DNA of 10,735 nucleotides from Albibeggiatoa sp964388965 (GTDB taxonomy: Bacteria; Pseudomonadota; Gammaproteobacteria; Beggiatoales; Beggiatoaceae): the NCBI GenBank assembly GCA_964388965.1, contig CAYMCP010000096.1:1-10735 (forward strand), in the 5' to 3' direction. Positions within the stretch are counted from its first letter, which is position 1. Every line of letters begins with the position of its first letter. Positions 1-6,575 of this stretch are shown in pieces. Made by a program: the position numbers and the translations under genes. A model generated the notes under the pieces. That model saw only the letters and a program-made list of their open reading frames with translations, made no database searches and was not told the origin of the DNA.

Positions 1-24
1 CTTGATGGACTTAACTCTCGCCAT
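1..24 (-). CDS. possible start of a leftward gene, cut by the window edge
   Basis: On the minus strand an ATG (24-22) follows a purine-rich AGGAGGAGG run (33-25) and opens eight codons, MARVKSIK, before the window ends. The Shine-Dalgarno-like run is strong in sequence but very close to the ATG. The product cannot be recognised from eight residues. It lies just inside a possible mobile-element terminus (42-67), so a transposase is one option, but this is a guess. Confidence 0.2.
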
Positions 25-41
25 CCTCCTCCTGCTTAACC

Positions 42-67
42 CTAAAATGAGAATTTGAGAATTGCTG
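42..67 (-). repeat. terminal-repeat-like sequence, left edge copy
   Basis: Read on the minus strand this gives CAGCAATTCTC, an extra 8-nt copy, then ATTTTAG. The same 18-nt sequence without the extra 8 nt occurs on the plus strand at 10682-10699. On the plus strand the 8-nt unit TGAGAATT is tandemly duplicated at 48-55 and 56-63. The two copies point outward from the window, as expected if each is the terminus of an insertion element lying mostly outside. No transposase is visible, so the mobile-element reading is inference. Confidence 0.4.
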
Positions 68-140
68 AAAATTCTAAAACACCATTGCTTGCATAACATC
101 AATTATGATATAAAAGGATAAAAATCAATTGTTGTGGGCA

Positions 141-1190
141 ATGATGAAAACCTTTCTAATTCTATTTTTTATGGCATTTTTGCTACAGGTTCAAGCCTCT
201 AATGCACCAACCTTTTTGCTACTTAATCCCGACGCTGAACAGCTTTCTAACTACCCAGAGCATTACGTCGTCTTGCCAAATGATACGATGTATTCCGTAT
301 TAGGAAAATTTGTAGCAGACCCTTTGCTTGCTAGTGAAATGTGGGGTGAGCGTATTCCACAAATCAGAATCGGTGACATGGTTTCATTGGTAGAATTGTC
401 ATCAGGACAGTACGCATTACAAATTAAACGTGGTCGTACAGTCAAACTTTCCCCGATGACCCGTATTATTCAAGAACAACGTGAAATTCCAACGATCCCA
501 ACGGATATGATTCAACAATTCTTAACTCAACCGCGTGTACTAAGTTTAGACGAAATAGAAAACGCTGGATATATCATTGCTAATGCTAATCAGACTTTAT
601 TTGCCTCACCCGATTCACTGATTTATGTACGTGGTTTAGATGAATATGACTACCAAGATCGTTATGCAATTGTGCGTTTGGGGCAGCGATTTACCGATCC
701 CGACACAGGTGAGATGCTCGCGCAGGAAACAATTTATCTTGGGACTGCAAAATTAGAAAAAATGGGCGATCCAGCGACTTTGCGCGTATTATCATTCACG
801 CAAGGCATTTACGATGGTGACTTAATCGTCCCCTTAGATAGCGAAGACGATAATCAATTAACTCAAGATTTTTATCCGCGTAAACCAGACTACTTAGAAG
901 GTGATGTTGCAAAAATCATTGCAGTGGTCAACGGTATATCACAAATTGGACAACATCAAATTGTCGTATTAAACAAAGGATTTGATGACGGTTTAGAACG
1001 CAGCCATGTATTAGTCGCCAATAAAGGTGGTCAATTAGTGCAAGACCCTGTGAGCAAACAAATGGTAAGATTGCCTAGTCAACAGGCAGGTACATTGATG
1101 ATTTTTAAAGCATTTGACCGCATCAGTTACGCCTTAGTAATGAAAGCAAAACGTGCAATTAATTTATTCGATGAAGTAACCATTCCTTGA
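141..1190 (+). CDS. secreted LysM-domain protein encoded upstream of dprA
   Basis: The product begins with a Sec signal peptide: Lys, a hydrophobic FLILFFMAFLL core, then a VQA|S cleavage site near residue 19. A LysM domain follows at about residues 41-85 (HYVVLPNDTMYSVLGKF to IRIGDMVSL), the small fold that binds peptidoglycan glycan. The remaining 260 residues match the general layout of the LysM proteins encoded before dprA in many gammaproteobacteria, and their function is poorly known. A cell-wall-associated periplasmic role is likely. The start is uncertain. An in-frame TTG at 129 sits 10 nt after AAGGA (114-118), while ATG codons at 141 and 144 lack a clear ribosome binding site but give the usual short signal-peptide N-terminus. 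I chose ATG 141. The next gene, dprA, starts 70 nt downstream on the same strand. Confidence 0.85.
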   Translation: MMKTFLILFFMAFLLQVQASNAPTFLLLNPDAEQLSNYPEHYVVLPNDTMYSVLGKFVADPLLASEMWGERIPQIRIGDMVSLVELSSGQYALQIKRGRTVKLSPMTRIIQEQREIPTIPTDMIQQFLTQPRVLSLDEIENAGYIIANANQTLFASPDSLIYVRGLDEYDYQDRYAIVRLGQRFTDPDTGEMLAQETIYLGTAKLEKMGDPATLRVLSFTQGIYDGDLIVPLDSEDDNQLTQDFYPRKPDYLEGDVAKIIAVVNGISQIGQHQIVVLNKGFDDGLERSHVLVANKGGQLVQDPVSKQMVRLPSQQAGTLMIFKAFDRISYALVMKAKRAINLFDEVTIP

Positions 1191-1260
1191 TATTTTTCGC
1201 ACACTCCAAAATATCTTGCATAATTTACTTTATTTATTGGTATAAATCGTACTAAATTTA

Positions 1261-2385
1261 ATGTCTACAAAATCTTTTGAATCCTTAAAATATTGGTTAG
1301 CATTAAATCGAACACCTTCTGTCGGTGCTGTCACTTTTAAACAATTATTACAACGTTTTGGTAGTCCTGAAATGGTGTTTTTGGCGACTCAAAAAGATTG
1401 GTTAAATGCGGGTTTGAAGAAAAAAGCCATTGATTATCTGCAAAATCCAGATTGGCAAACGATAGAAGTAGACTTAACTTGGTTGCAACAGCCAAATAAT
1501 TATCTGCTGACCCTAGACCACCCGCAATATCCAGCTTATTTGCGTGATATTCATAACGCTCCACCCATTTTGTACGCGCATGGTCAATTAGATGTCATAC
1601 AAATGCCTCAAGTGGCGATTGTTGGCACACGCCGTCCCAGTCAACAAGGTTATGATTTAGCAAGAGAGTTTGCCTATCATATTGCTCAGGCTGGTTTTTG
1701 TGTCACAAGTGGTTTGGCAATGGGGATTGACGAGGCTGCACATTGGGGCGCGATGGATATGAATGGAAAAACAATTGCCATTACGGGTACAGGTTTAGAC
1801 CGTGTTTATCCAGCAAAAAATTATCAATTGGCGCATACTATTGCTCAACATGGTTTATTATTATCCGAATTTCCATTAAAAACCCCCGCCCATTCAGAAA
1901 ATTTCCCGCGTCGTAATCGAATTATTAGCGGTATGACTTTGGGCACATTGGTTGTCGAGGCGAATTTATATAGTGGTTCGTTGATTACAGCGCGTTTAGC
2001 GGCGGAACAAGGACGTGAAGTATTTGCAATACCGGGTTCAATACATAATAAACTAGCACGTGGATGTCATGCGCTGATTAGGGAAGGTGCAAAATTAGTT
2101 GAATCAGCAAATGAAGTAATTGAGGAATTGTTAATTCATTTGCCAATTAATAATGCAATACCTATTATAAATGAAGTATTTAATTCGTCTAATAACAATA
2201 AATTAGATGAACTAGACCCACAGTATAAAATCTTATACGATTCTATGGGAATAAATCCGATTTCAATTGATAATTTAGTAGATGCAAGTCAATTAAATGT
2301 AGAAGTTGTGTCTTCTATGTTGTTGATTTTAGAGCTAAAAGGCTTAGTATCATCCCAAGCGGGTGGTCTCTATGTCAGAAACTGA
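1261..2385 (+). CDS. dprA: DNA-processing protein DprA (Smf)
   Basis: DprA binds incoming single-stranded DNA during natural transformation, protects it and loads RecA in the cytoplasm. The 374-residue product has the family layout: an N-terminal helical SAM-like region (about 1-75), a Rossmann-like core and a C-terminal winged-helix domain (about 310-374). Core motifs are GTRRPS (122-127), TSGLAMGIDEAAHWGA (149-164), GTGLDRVYPAKN (176-187), FPRRNRIISG (215-224), GSLITA (239-244) and REVFAIPGS (252-260). Length and motifs are complete, so the gene looks intact. No obvious Shine-Dalgarno precedes the ATG. It lies between a LysM gene and smg, the usual gammaproteobacterial order. Presence of dprA alone does not prove competence, because the protein is widespread in non-competent bacteria. 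Confidence 0.97.
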   Translation: MSTKSFESLKYWLALNRTPSVGAVTFKQLLQRFGSPEMVFLATQKDWLNAGLKKKAIDYLQNPDWQTIEVDLTWLQQPNNYLLTLDHPQYPAYLRDIHNAPPILYAHGQLDVIQMPQVAIVGTRRPSQQGYDLAREFAYHIAQAGFCVTSGLAMGIDEAAHWGAMDMNGKTIAITGTGLDRVYPAKNYQLAHTIAQHGLLLSEFPLKTPAHSENFPRRNRIISGMTLGTLVVEANLYSGSLITARLAAEQGREVFAIPGSIHNKLARGCHALIREGAKLVESANEVIEELLIHLPINNAIPIINEVFNSSNNNKLDELDPQYKILYDSMGINPISIDNLVDASQLNVEVVSSMLLILELKGLVSSQAGGLYVRN

Positions 2386-2396
2386 GGAGCAATCTT

Positions 2397-2876
2397 ATGA
2401 AAGAAAATGCTATAGATGTACTGATGTTTTTATTTGAGAACTATATGGATGACGAGATGCCTTTTGAGCAAGATCAAGATATTTTAACAATTGAATTAAT
2501 TGAGTCTGGATTTCCTCGTTATGAAGTGAATAAAGCATTTGAATGGTTAGAAGGTTTAGCCCGACAACAATTTTTATCGCCCAATAGTATCATACCGAGT
2601 AGTAATGCGATTCGTGTTTATTCGACTGTAGAGTGTGGTCATTTGGATGTTGAATGTCGAGGTTTTCTATTATTTTTAGAGCAAATAGGCGTATTGGATA
2701 GTTTTAATCGTGAATTGGTGATTGATCGTGCAATAGCATTAGAAAATGATGATTTCAATTTAGATCAGTTGAAATGGGTGATTTTAATGGTATTGTTTAA
2801 TCAACCCGGACAAGAAGAGGCTTTTGTGTGGATGGAAGATTTGGTGTACAGCGAAGAGGTGCATACAATTCATTAA
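2397..2876 (+). CDS. smg: Smg family protein (DUF494)
   Basis: This 159-residue protein matches the Smg/DUF494 family: N-terminal MKENAIDVLMFLFENYMDDEM, a central SGFPRYEVNKAFEWLEGL segment and a C-terminal DLDQLKWVILMVLFNQPGQEEAFVWMEDLV-like segment (here beginning FNLDQLKW). It is acidic, helical and cytoplasmic, with no signal peptide. The molecular function is not established; the name comes from its position next to smf (dprA). The ribosome binding site GAGGAG (2384-2389) overlaps the dprA stop codon and lies 7 nt before the ATG, so the two genes are almost certainly co-transcribed and translationally linked. In many relatives topA follows smg, but here a convergent lipoprotein gene does. 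Confidence 0.95.
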   Translation: MKENAIDVLMFLFENYMDDEMPFEQDQDILTIELIESGFPRYEVNKAFEWLEGLARQQFLSPNSIIPSSNAIRVYSTVECGHLDVECRGFLLFLEQIGVLDSFNRELVIDRAIALENDDFNLDQLKWVILMVLFNQPGQEEAFVWMEDLVYSEEVHTIH

Positions 2877-2912
2877 CGAGTGTGTAAAATTTATTTTCTA
2901 AGTATGCGTTAT

Positions 2913-2953
2913 CTCGTTCTCACAAGCTTCAAGACATGCCGCGTAAGAACGAG
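2913..2953. repeat. inverted repeat between smg and the lipoprotein gene
   Basis: CTCGTTCT (2913-2920) and AGAACGAG (2946-2953) are perfect 8-nt inverted arms around a 25-nt spacer. It sits between two convergent genes, but neither side has a T-run, so a dispersed hairpin repeat is more likely than an intrinsic terminator. Confidence 0.55.
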
Positions 2954-2988
2954 GTGGCACTTTCAAATCCTTTTCTACTAGCTACGAT

Positions 2989-3309
2989 TTACGGACAATT
3001 TTTCTGATTGTATACCTGTGTTAAGTGCGAACGTCTACCGTTAATTGCTTCCATCGCTTGCCCTGCGTCGTAATAAGTATAAGCCAATCCGGGCAACCAA
3101 AATAAAGCTGCCGCAACGTTAGTACCAGTAACGCCTTTTTTTGAATTGACTTCTTCTTCAGCTTCGTCCAAGCGTGCAAGCTCTCTTTTTAACTCAGTAC
3201 AGGATAAGTTATTATCGCCTGCTTGTACAACTTGTGTTTTCTTAGAGGTCGCACAACCTGAGAATATAAAAATAATCAAAAATATCGAAATAAAATTTAG
3301 TTTTTTCAT
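2989..3309 (-). CDS. small lipoprotein of unknown function
   Basis: The 106-residue product has a lipoprotein signal peptide: MKK, a hydrophobic FISIFLIIFIF stretch and a lipobox FSGC with the modified cysteine at residue 19. Residue +2 is Ala rather than Asp, so sorting to the outer membrane is expected. The mature part has a charged, probably coiled-coil helix (CTELKRELARLDEAEEEV, residues 37-54). Next comes a hydrophobic Gly/Ala-rich hairpin-like segment (GTNVAAALFWLPGLAYTYYDAG, about 62-83), and then AINGRRSHLTQVYNQKNC. I recall similar small hypothetical lipoproteins ending in a YN-x-K-x-C pattern in other gammaproteobacteria, without a known function. Cys37 and Cys105 could form a disulfide. 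The gene converges with smg. Confidence 0.8.
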   Translation of the reverse strand: MKKLNFISIFLIIFIFSGCATSKKTQVVQAGDNNLSCTELKRELARLDEAEEEVNSKKGVTGTNVAAALFWLPGLAYTYYDAGQAMEAINGRRSHLTQVYNQKNCP

Positions 3310-3460
3310 AGATGATTTAACTCGTTTTCGTTAATGGATAGTAACGCACCAACATAGAAAATCTACACTGATCTTACTCAATCAGCATTGATTTCACACC
3401 GTCACCAACCCAGCAATAAAAAATTATCTTATAAGCCGGTTTTAATGTTAGCGTATAACA

Positions 3461-3491
3461 GTAATAATTAATACAGATTAATTGCTATTAC
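3461..3491. repeat. AT-rich imperfect hairpin
   Basis: GTAATAATTAAT (3461-3472) pairs with ATTAATTGCTATTAC (3477-3491) apart from a 3-nt bulge, around an ACAG loop. It could be a protein-binding palindrome or a structured RNA element. In DNA this AT-rich it may also be chance. Confidence 0.3.
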
Positions 3492-3829
3492 CAGCTTCCA
3501 TCTAGGCATTTCTGATTCAATTTCATCGCTTAGGCAATTTTATCTACATTAGGCAAAAAAAGCTAAAAATTATACTAAAACTTTAAATTAAGAGCTGTTG
3601 CTATTCTTTCAGCTACGGATTACACAGCAATCTCGCGTAAATGTGTTATTGAAAACAGCACAGTAATGCGTTAATCTTTCTTTATGATCATCGGCGAAGT
3701 CTTCAAATCCAAATTTAACACGAATGCTGATACTAAGAGAAATATCAGAATAATTTTTTTTAAATGCTCATCACTCCAGATGCTACAAAAAGCTTAAAAT
3801 GGATTAGGGTGCGAATAATTAAAATTCTG

Positions 3830-3835
3830 TATAAT
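3830..3835 (+). promoter_or_regulatory. candidate -10 box for the small ORF / B12 / kinase genes
   Basis: A perfect TATAAT hexamer directly preceded by TG lies 49 nt before the small-ORF start codon, a sensible distance for a transcription start near 3842. No good -35 hexamer stands 16-18 nt upstream; the best is TTAGGG at 3804-3809, 20 nt away. This may be a weak or activator-dependent promoter. Confidence 0.35.
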
Positions 3836-3884
3836 AAAAAAATTTTTAATTTTCAGTTCCATAAATAATTATTAGGATAGTCCT

Positions 3885-3992
3885 ATGAAAAATGGTGCTA
3901 ATTGGCAAAATAATACGCACTCCTTAGATGTGAAAGTGGTTACTGACAAAATAACACGCACTCCTACACGACGTTTACACCACTATCAATAG
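3885..3992 (+). CDS. 35-codon small ORF upstream of the B12 protein
   Basis: ATG at 3885 follows AGGA (3874-3877) with 7 nt spacing, one of the better ribosome binding sites in the window. It opens 35 codons ending at TAG 3990-3992. The peptide is MKNGANWQNNTHSLDVKVV followed by TDKITRTPTRRLHHYQ. It is polar and basic at its C-terminus, with no membrane segment. It resembles nothing I recognise. The stop lies 20 nt before the ATG of the B12-binding gene, so it could be a leader peptide coupling translation or a small partner protein. Inside it, CAAAATAA-Y-ACGCACTCCT occurs twice (3906-3924, 3947-3965) at a spacing of 41 nt, so the copies are read in different frames. That weakens the case for selection on the peptide. 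Confidence 0.4.
   Translation: MKNGANWQNNTHSLDVKVVTDKITRTPTRRLHHYQ
3906..3965 (+). repeat. two direct copies of a 19-nt unit
   Basis: CAAAATAATACGCACTCCT (3906-3924) and CAAAATAACACGCACTCCT (3947-3965) differ at one base. They lie 35-110 nt upstream of the B12-binding gene and downstream of the candidate -10 box. They may be operator-like direct repeats or a local duplication. Confidence 0.65.
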
Positions 3993-4012
3993 CTCAAGAG
4001 GTGTTGGAAAAA

Positions 4013-5080
4013 ATGACTAATCCCAATCAGATCATCAGCCAACAGTTGGATGCTCAACGGGCTGATTTAGCAAGAGTAATTACGGATGAATATTATCAAC
4101 TATATCCAGATTTGGAACAGCGTTATGGGGCAAAAGGCAGAATCGCTTGTATACAAGATGCTGAATATCACTTAACGTATTTATCGGAAGCTATCGCTGC
4201 TGGACATCATTCCTTTTTTGAAAATTACATTGCTTGGGCGAAAGTATTACTCAGTGGCATGAATATTCCCTCAGAGGATTTAGTGAAGCATTTGCAGGTC
4301 ATGCAAGCTACGTTAAACAAAAATTTAATGTTATCCAATAATGATATAAAAATCGTTGAAGAATATATCTCACATGGTTTACAACAACTCCCCGCCTTAC
4401 CTGCACAATTACCCTCTTTTATTGATGACAACCACCCTCACGCCAAATTAGCGGATGAATACCTACAATATCTATTACGTGGTGAACGCCAAATTGCCAG
4501 CCGTTTAATCTTAGATGCGGTTGAAAATAAAGGTATTAATGTTAAAGAAATTTATTTAGACGTGTTTCAATATGCGCAGTATGAAATCGGTCGCTTGTGG
4601 CAAATGAATAAAATTACAGTTGCTCAAGAGCACTATTGTACTGCGGCAACGCAATTAATCATGTCTCAATTGTACAAATATATCTTTGCTACTGAAAAAC
4701 AAGGAAAAACGATGGTAGCAGCCTGTGTCGGTGGTGATTTACACGAGCTAGGTGTACGCATGGTTGCAGATTTTTTTGAAATGGACGGATGGGATACCTA
4801 CTATCTAGGAGCAAATACACCCGCTATCAGCATTATGCAAGAAATTCAATCACGAAAGGCGAATTTATTAGCAATTTCTGTTACGATGACATTTCACTTA
4901 CGTGCGGCTGAATCCTTAATTAAAGCTATTCGCAATAATTCAAATTATGATACCGTTAAAATTATGGTAGGCGGACACCCATTCAATATAGAACCTAGTT
5001 TGTGGAAGCAAATAGGGGCGGATGGTTATGCACGCAATGCTCAAGAAGCCATTGAAATTTCAAATCAGTTAATCGTCTAA
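4013..5080 (+). CDS. cobalamin-binding sensor with the CarH-type W-x9-EH photoreceptor motif
   Basis: The 355-residue soluble protein has three parts. Residues 1-135 form a helical region with a DAEYHLTYLSEAI...YIAWAKVLL pattern, a possible signal-transfer or sensor domain. Residues about 145-225 form the four-helix cap seen in B12-binding methionine synthase and CarH, including W196 and E206-H207 in W-x9-EH spacing. Residues about 230-355 form the Rossmann-like B12 domain with D242-L-H244-E-L-G (DxHxxG, H244 as lower cobalt ligand), ISVTMT and GGHP. In CarH-type proteins W-x9-EH packs against adenosylcobalamin, whose light cleavage changes oligomerisation. There is no DNA-binding domain, so output probably goes through the kinase gene starting 3 nt downstream. 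The residue after W is Gln, whereas CarH of Thermus has His132 there, the ligand of the light-exposed state. ATG 4013 has AAGAGG (3996-4001) upstream; a GTG at 4001 is in frame but lacks proper spacing. Confidence 0.88.
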   Translation: MTNPNQIISQQLDAQRADLARVITDEYYQLYPDLEQRYGAKGRIACIQDAEYHLTYLSEAIAAGHHSFFENYIAWAKVLLSGMNIPSEDLVKHLQVMQATLNKNLMLSNNDIKIVEEYISHGLQQLPALPAQLPSFIDDNHPHAKLADEYLQYLLRGERQIASRLILDAVENKGINVKEIYLDVFQYAQYEIGRLWQMNKITVAQEHYCTAATQLIMSQLYKYIFATEKQGKTMVAACVGGDLHELGVRMVADFFEMDGWDTYYLGANTPAISIMQEIQSRKANLLAISVTMTFHLRAAESLIKAIRNNSNYDTVKIMVGGHPFNIEPSLWKQIGADGYARNAQEAIEISNQLIV

Positions 5081-5083
5081 ATT

Positions 5084-6424
5084 ATGAATACATTTGAACC
5101 AACATTAGGTATTTCGCTATTGTGCGACACGCATGGGCGCATCATTGACGTATTATGTGACGAGCTTGGGCTAGCTGGTTGTCTACAGCAAGGACAGTTT
5201 TTTATTAGTGCGTTTGATGCAGAAAATATGGAAAAAGCAAATAATTTTCTAATTGAATTAAAAGCTAAAGGTGTTGCATTTGATTGGCCTTTAACGCTCT
5301 ACGCGAATGATAAATTGCACTTACTCCATTTTACTGGGGGCTTAAATGGAGATGATTTATTTATTATTGGTAATTTAACCCCTCCTAGCATAAATCAATT
5401 TTTTGATGAATTAATGAAAATCAATAATGAACAAACTAACGCATTGCGTGAAACGATGAAAGCACAAGTTCAAGTATCGCAACAAATTGGATCAAACCAA
5501 GATGCACGTTTATATGAAGAATTATCACAACTCAATAATGAATTAGCTAATACTCAACGCGAATTAACCAAGAAAAACATGCAGTTAGAAAATCAACGCA
5601 AAGAGTTGAAGCAATTAAATTCCAGATTATCCCATACGATTGAAGAATTACAAAAAACGCGGCATGAATTAGTACAAAGTGAAAAAATGGCTTCATTAGG
5701 TCGTTTAGTGTCTGGTTTTGCGCATGAATTAAACACGCCAATTGGTGTTGCTGTGGGAAGTGCTTCCGCATTGCAAAAAGAGACAAAAAAAGTTGTTTCG
5801 ATGTTGGATCAAGAGGAAGTGGATGTAGATGATTTGATTTCTTCAATTACCTCCATTGAACAAGGTTTTGATTTAACGTTGTCTAATTTAGAACGTGCTG
5901 GTAATTTAATCAGTAGTTTTAAACGTACTGCGGTAGACCAAACTTCTGGTGAAAAGCGTTATTTTGATGTGCGTGAGGTAATTCAAGATACGATTAATAC
6001 ACTTAGTAGCCGCTTTAAAAAGACAGCTATTCAAATTCACCTAGATTGTGCAACTGATATTAAAATAGTAAGTCTACCCGGTGCATTAGAGCAAATCCTC
6101 ACTAATTTATTGATAAATAGCTTAATTCATGGTTTTAATGAAGGTCAACAAGCTGGTGAAATAAAAATTAAAGTGCAATTAAAAGATGCGCAATTATTCT
6201 TACAATATCAAGATAATGGCAAAGGTATCGAAACAGAACATGTAGAAAAAATATTTGAGCCATTTTTTACAACTCATCGTTCGCATGGCGGAAGTGGTTT
6301 AGGTGGTTATATTTGTTACAATTTAGTCACAAATCAGTTGAAAGGGACAATTAGTTGTGACAGTCAATTTGGACAAGGTGTGCAGTTTAATATAAGTTAT
6401 CCTATTGAATTGTCTATGGAATAA
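5084..6424 (+). CDS. soluble PAS-like/coiled-coil histidine kinase paired with the B12 sensor
   Basis: This 446-residue protein has no membrane segment. Residues about 8-110 look like a divergent PAS-type fold (GISLLCDTHGRIIDVL...), and residues about 115-205 form a long Gln/Glu/Lys/Leu-rich coiled coil. A HisKA-like region carries the phosphoacceptor H214 in FAHELNTPIG. The C-terminal HATPase domain has an N box around N345 (LTNLLINSLIHG), a G1 box DNGKGI at 377-382, an F box IFEPFFTT and a G2 box GGSGLGGY. All catalytic motifs are present, so it should autophosphorylate. It starts 3 nt after the B12-gene stop with no evident ribosome binding site, implying translational coupling and a joint role. 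No receiver domain or response regulator is encoded nearby, so the target is unknown. The most likely model is that the B12 protein controls kinase activity. Confidence 0.93.
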   Translation: MNTFEPTLGISLLCDTHGRIIDVLCDELGLAGCLQQGQFFISAFDAENMEKANNFLIELKAKGVAFDWPLTLYANDKLHLLHFTGGLNGDDLFIIGNLTPPSINQFFDELMKINNEQTNALRETMKAQVQVSQQIGSNQDARLYEELSQLNNELANTQRELTKKNMQLENQRKELKQLNSRLSHTIEELQKTRHELVQSEKMASLGRLVSGFAHELNTPIGVAVGSASALQKETKKVVSMLDQEEVDVDDLISSITSIEQGFDLTLSNLERAGNLISSFKRTAVDQTSGEKRYFDVREVIQDTINTLSSRFKKTAIQIHLDCATDIKIVSLPGALEQILTNLLINSLIHGFNEGQQAGEIKIKVQLKDAQLFLQYQDNGKGIETEHVEKIFEPFFTTHRSHGGSGLGGYICYNLVTNQLKGTISCDSQFGQGVQFNISYPIELSME

Positions 6425-6429
6425 ATTAC

Positions 6430-6464
6430 TTCCTCGTCCCAATGGTCTCCGCTGAAACGAGGAA
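6430..6464. repeat. hairpin repeat, GGTCTCCG-core type
   Basis: TTCCTCGT (6430-6437) pairs with ACGAGGAA (6457-6464) around a loop that contains GGTCTCCG (6444-6451). The same core sits in the hairpins at 8777-8797 and, partly and reversed, at 7863-7883, while the stems are different. It lies just after the kinase stop codon and could act as RNA structure at the 3' end of that transcript. Confidence 0.65.
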
Positions 6465-6503
6465 ACGCATCAACTGCATGACTCCTAATTCTAAGACTCC
6501 CCG

Positions 6504-6535
6504 TCAGAACACAACCAAGATGCGCTGCGTTCTGA
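6504..6535. repeat. hairpin repeat with CAAGATGC-CTGCG module
   Basis: TCAGAAC (6504-6510) pairs with GTTCTGA (6529-6535). The interior AACCAAGATGCGCTGCGT (6513-6530) matches 16 of 18 positions of 8801-8818 in the lolB-panB gap, so this is a dispersed unit. It lies between convergent genes (kinase and prfB). A T-rich stretch follows on the plus strand, so a terminator role for the kinase transcript is possible but unproven. Confidence 0.6.
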
Positions 6536-6575
6536 TTTATTTTGCAATAATTAAATTGTAAGATTAACGTTAATT

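Larger units (their letters stand above)
3310..3884. other. 575-nt AT-rich stretch without a convincing gene
   Basis: I see no reading frame with both useful length and a ribosome binding site. It should contain the promoter of the leftward lipoprotein gene at its left end and that of the rightward B12/kinase genes at its right end. It also contains an imperfect hairpin (3461-3491) and a TATAAT hexamer (3830-3835). No cobalamin riboswitch element could be recognised. A small RNA cannot be excluded by eye. Confidence 0.5.

Noticed and set aside
109..114. TATAAA with TTGCTT (85-90) as promoter of the LysM gene
   Set aside because: The implied transcription start would fall at about 121, after the AAGGA site and very near the start codon, so the arrangement is not convincing.
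1216..1246. TTGCAT ... TATAAA upstream of dprA as a promoter
   Set aside because: The -35 match is poor and the spacer is 19 nt. dprA may simply be read from the LysM gene promoter.
2913..2953. Inverted repeat between convergent genes as a bidirectional terminator
   Set aside because: The 25-nt spacer is long and neither side has a U-tract. It is listed as a repeat instead.
3310..4012. Cobalamin riboswitch upstream of the B12-binding gene
   Set aside because: No conserved B12-box-like sequence could be recognised by eye in the leader. A covariance-model search would settle it.
6563..6574. 12-nt perfect palindrome ATTAACGTTAAT just after the prfB stop codon
   Set aside because: It has no loop and no following T-run, so it is not an intrinsic terminator. 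Palindromes of this base composition arise easily here.
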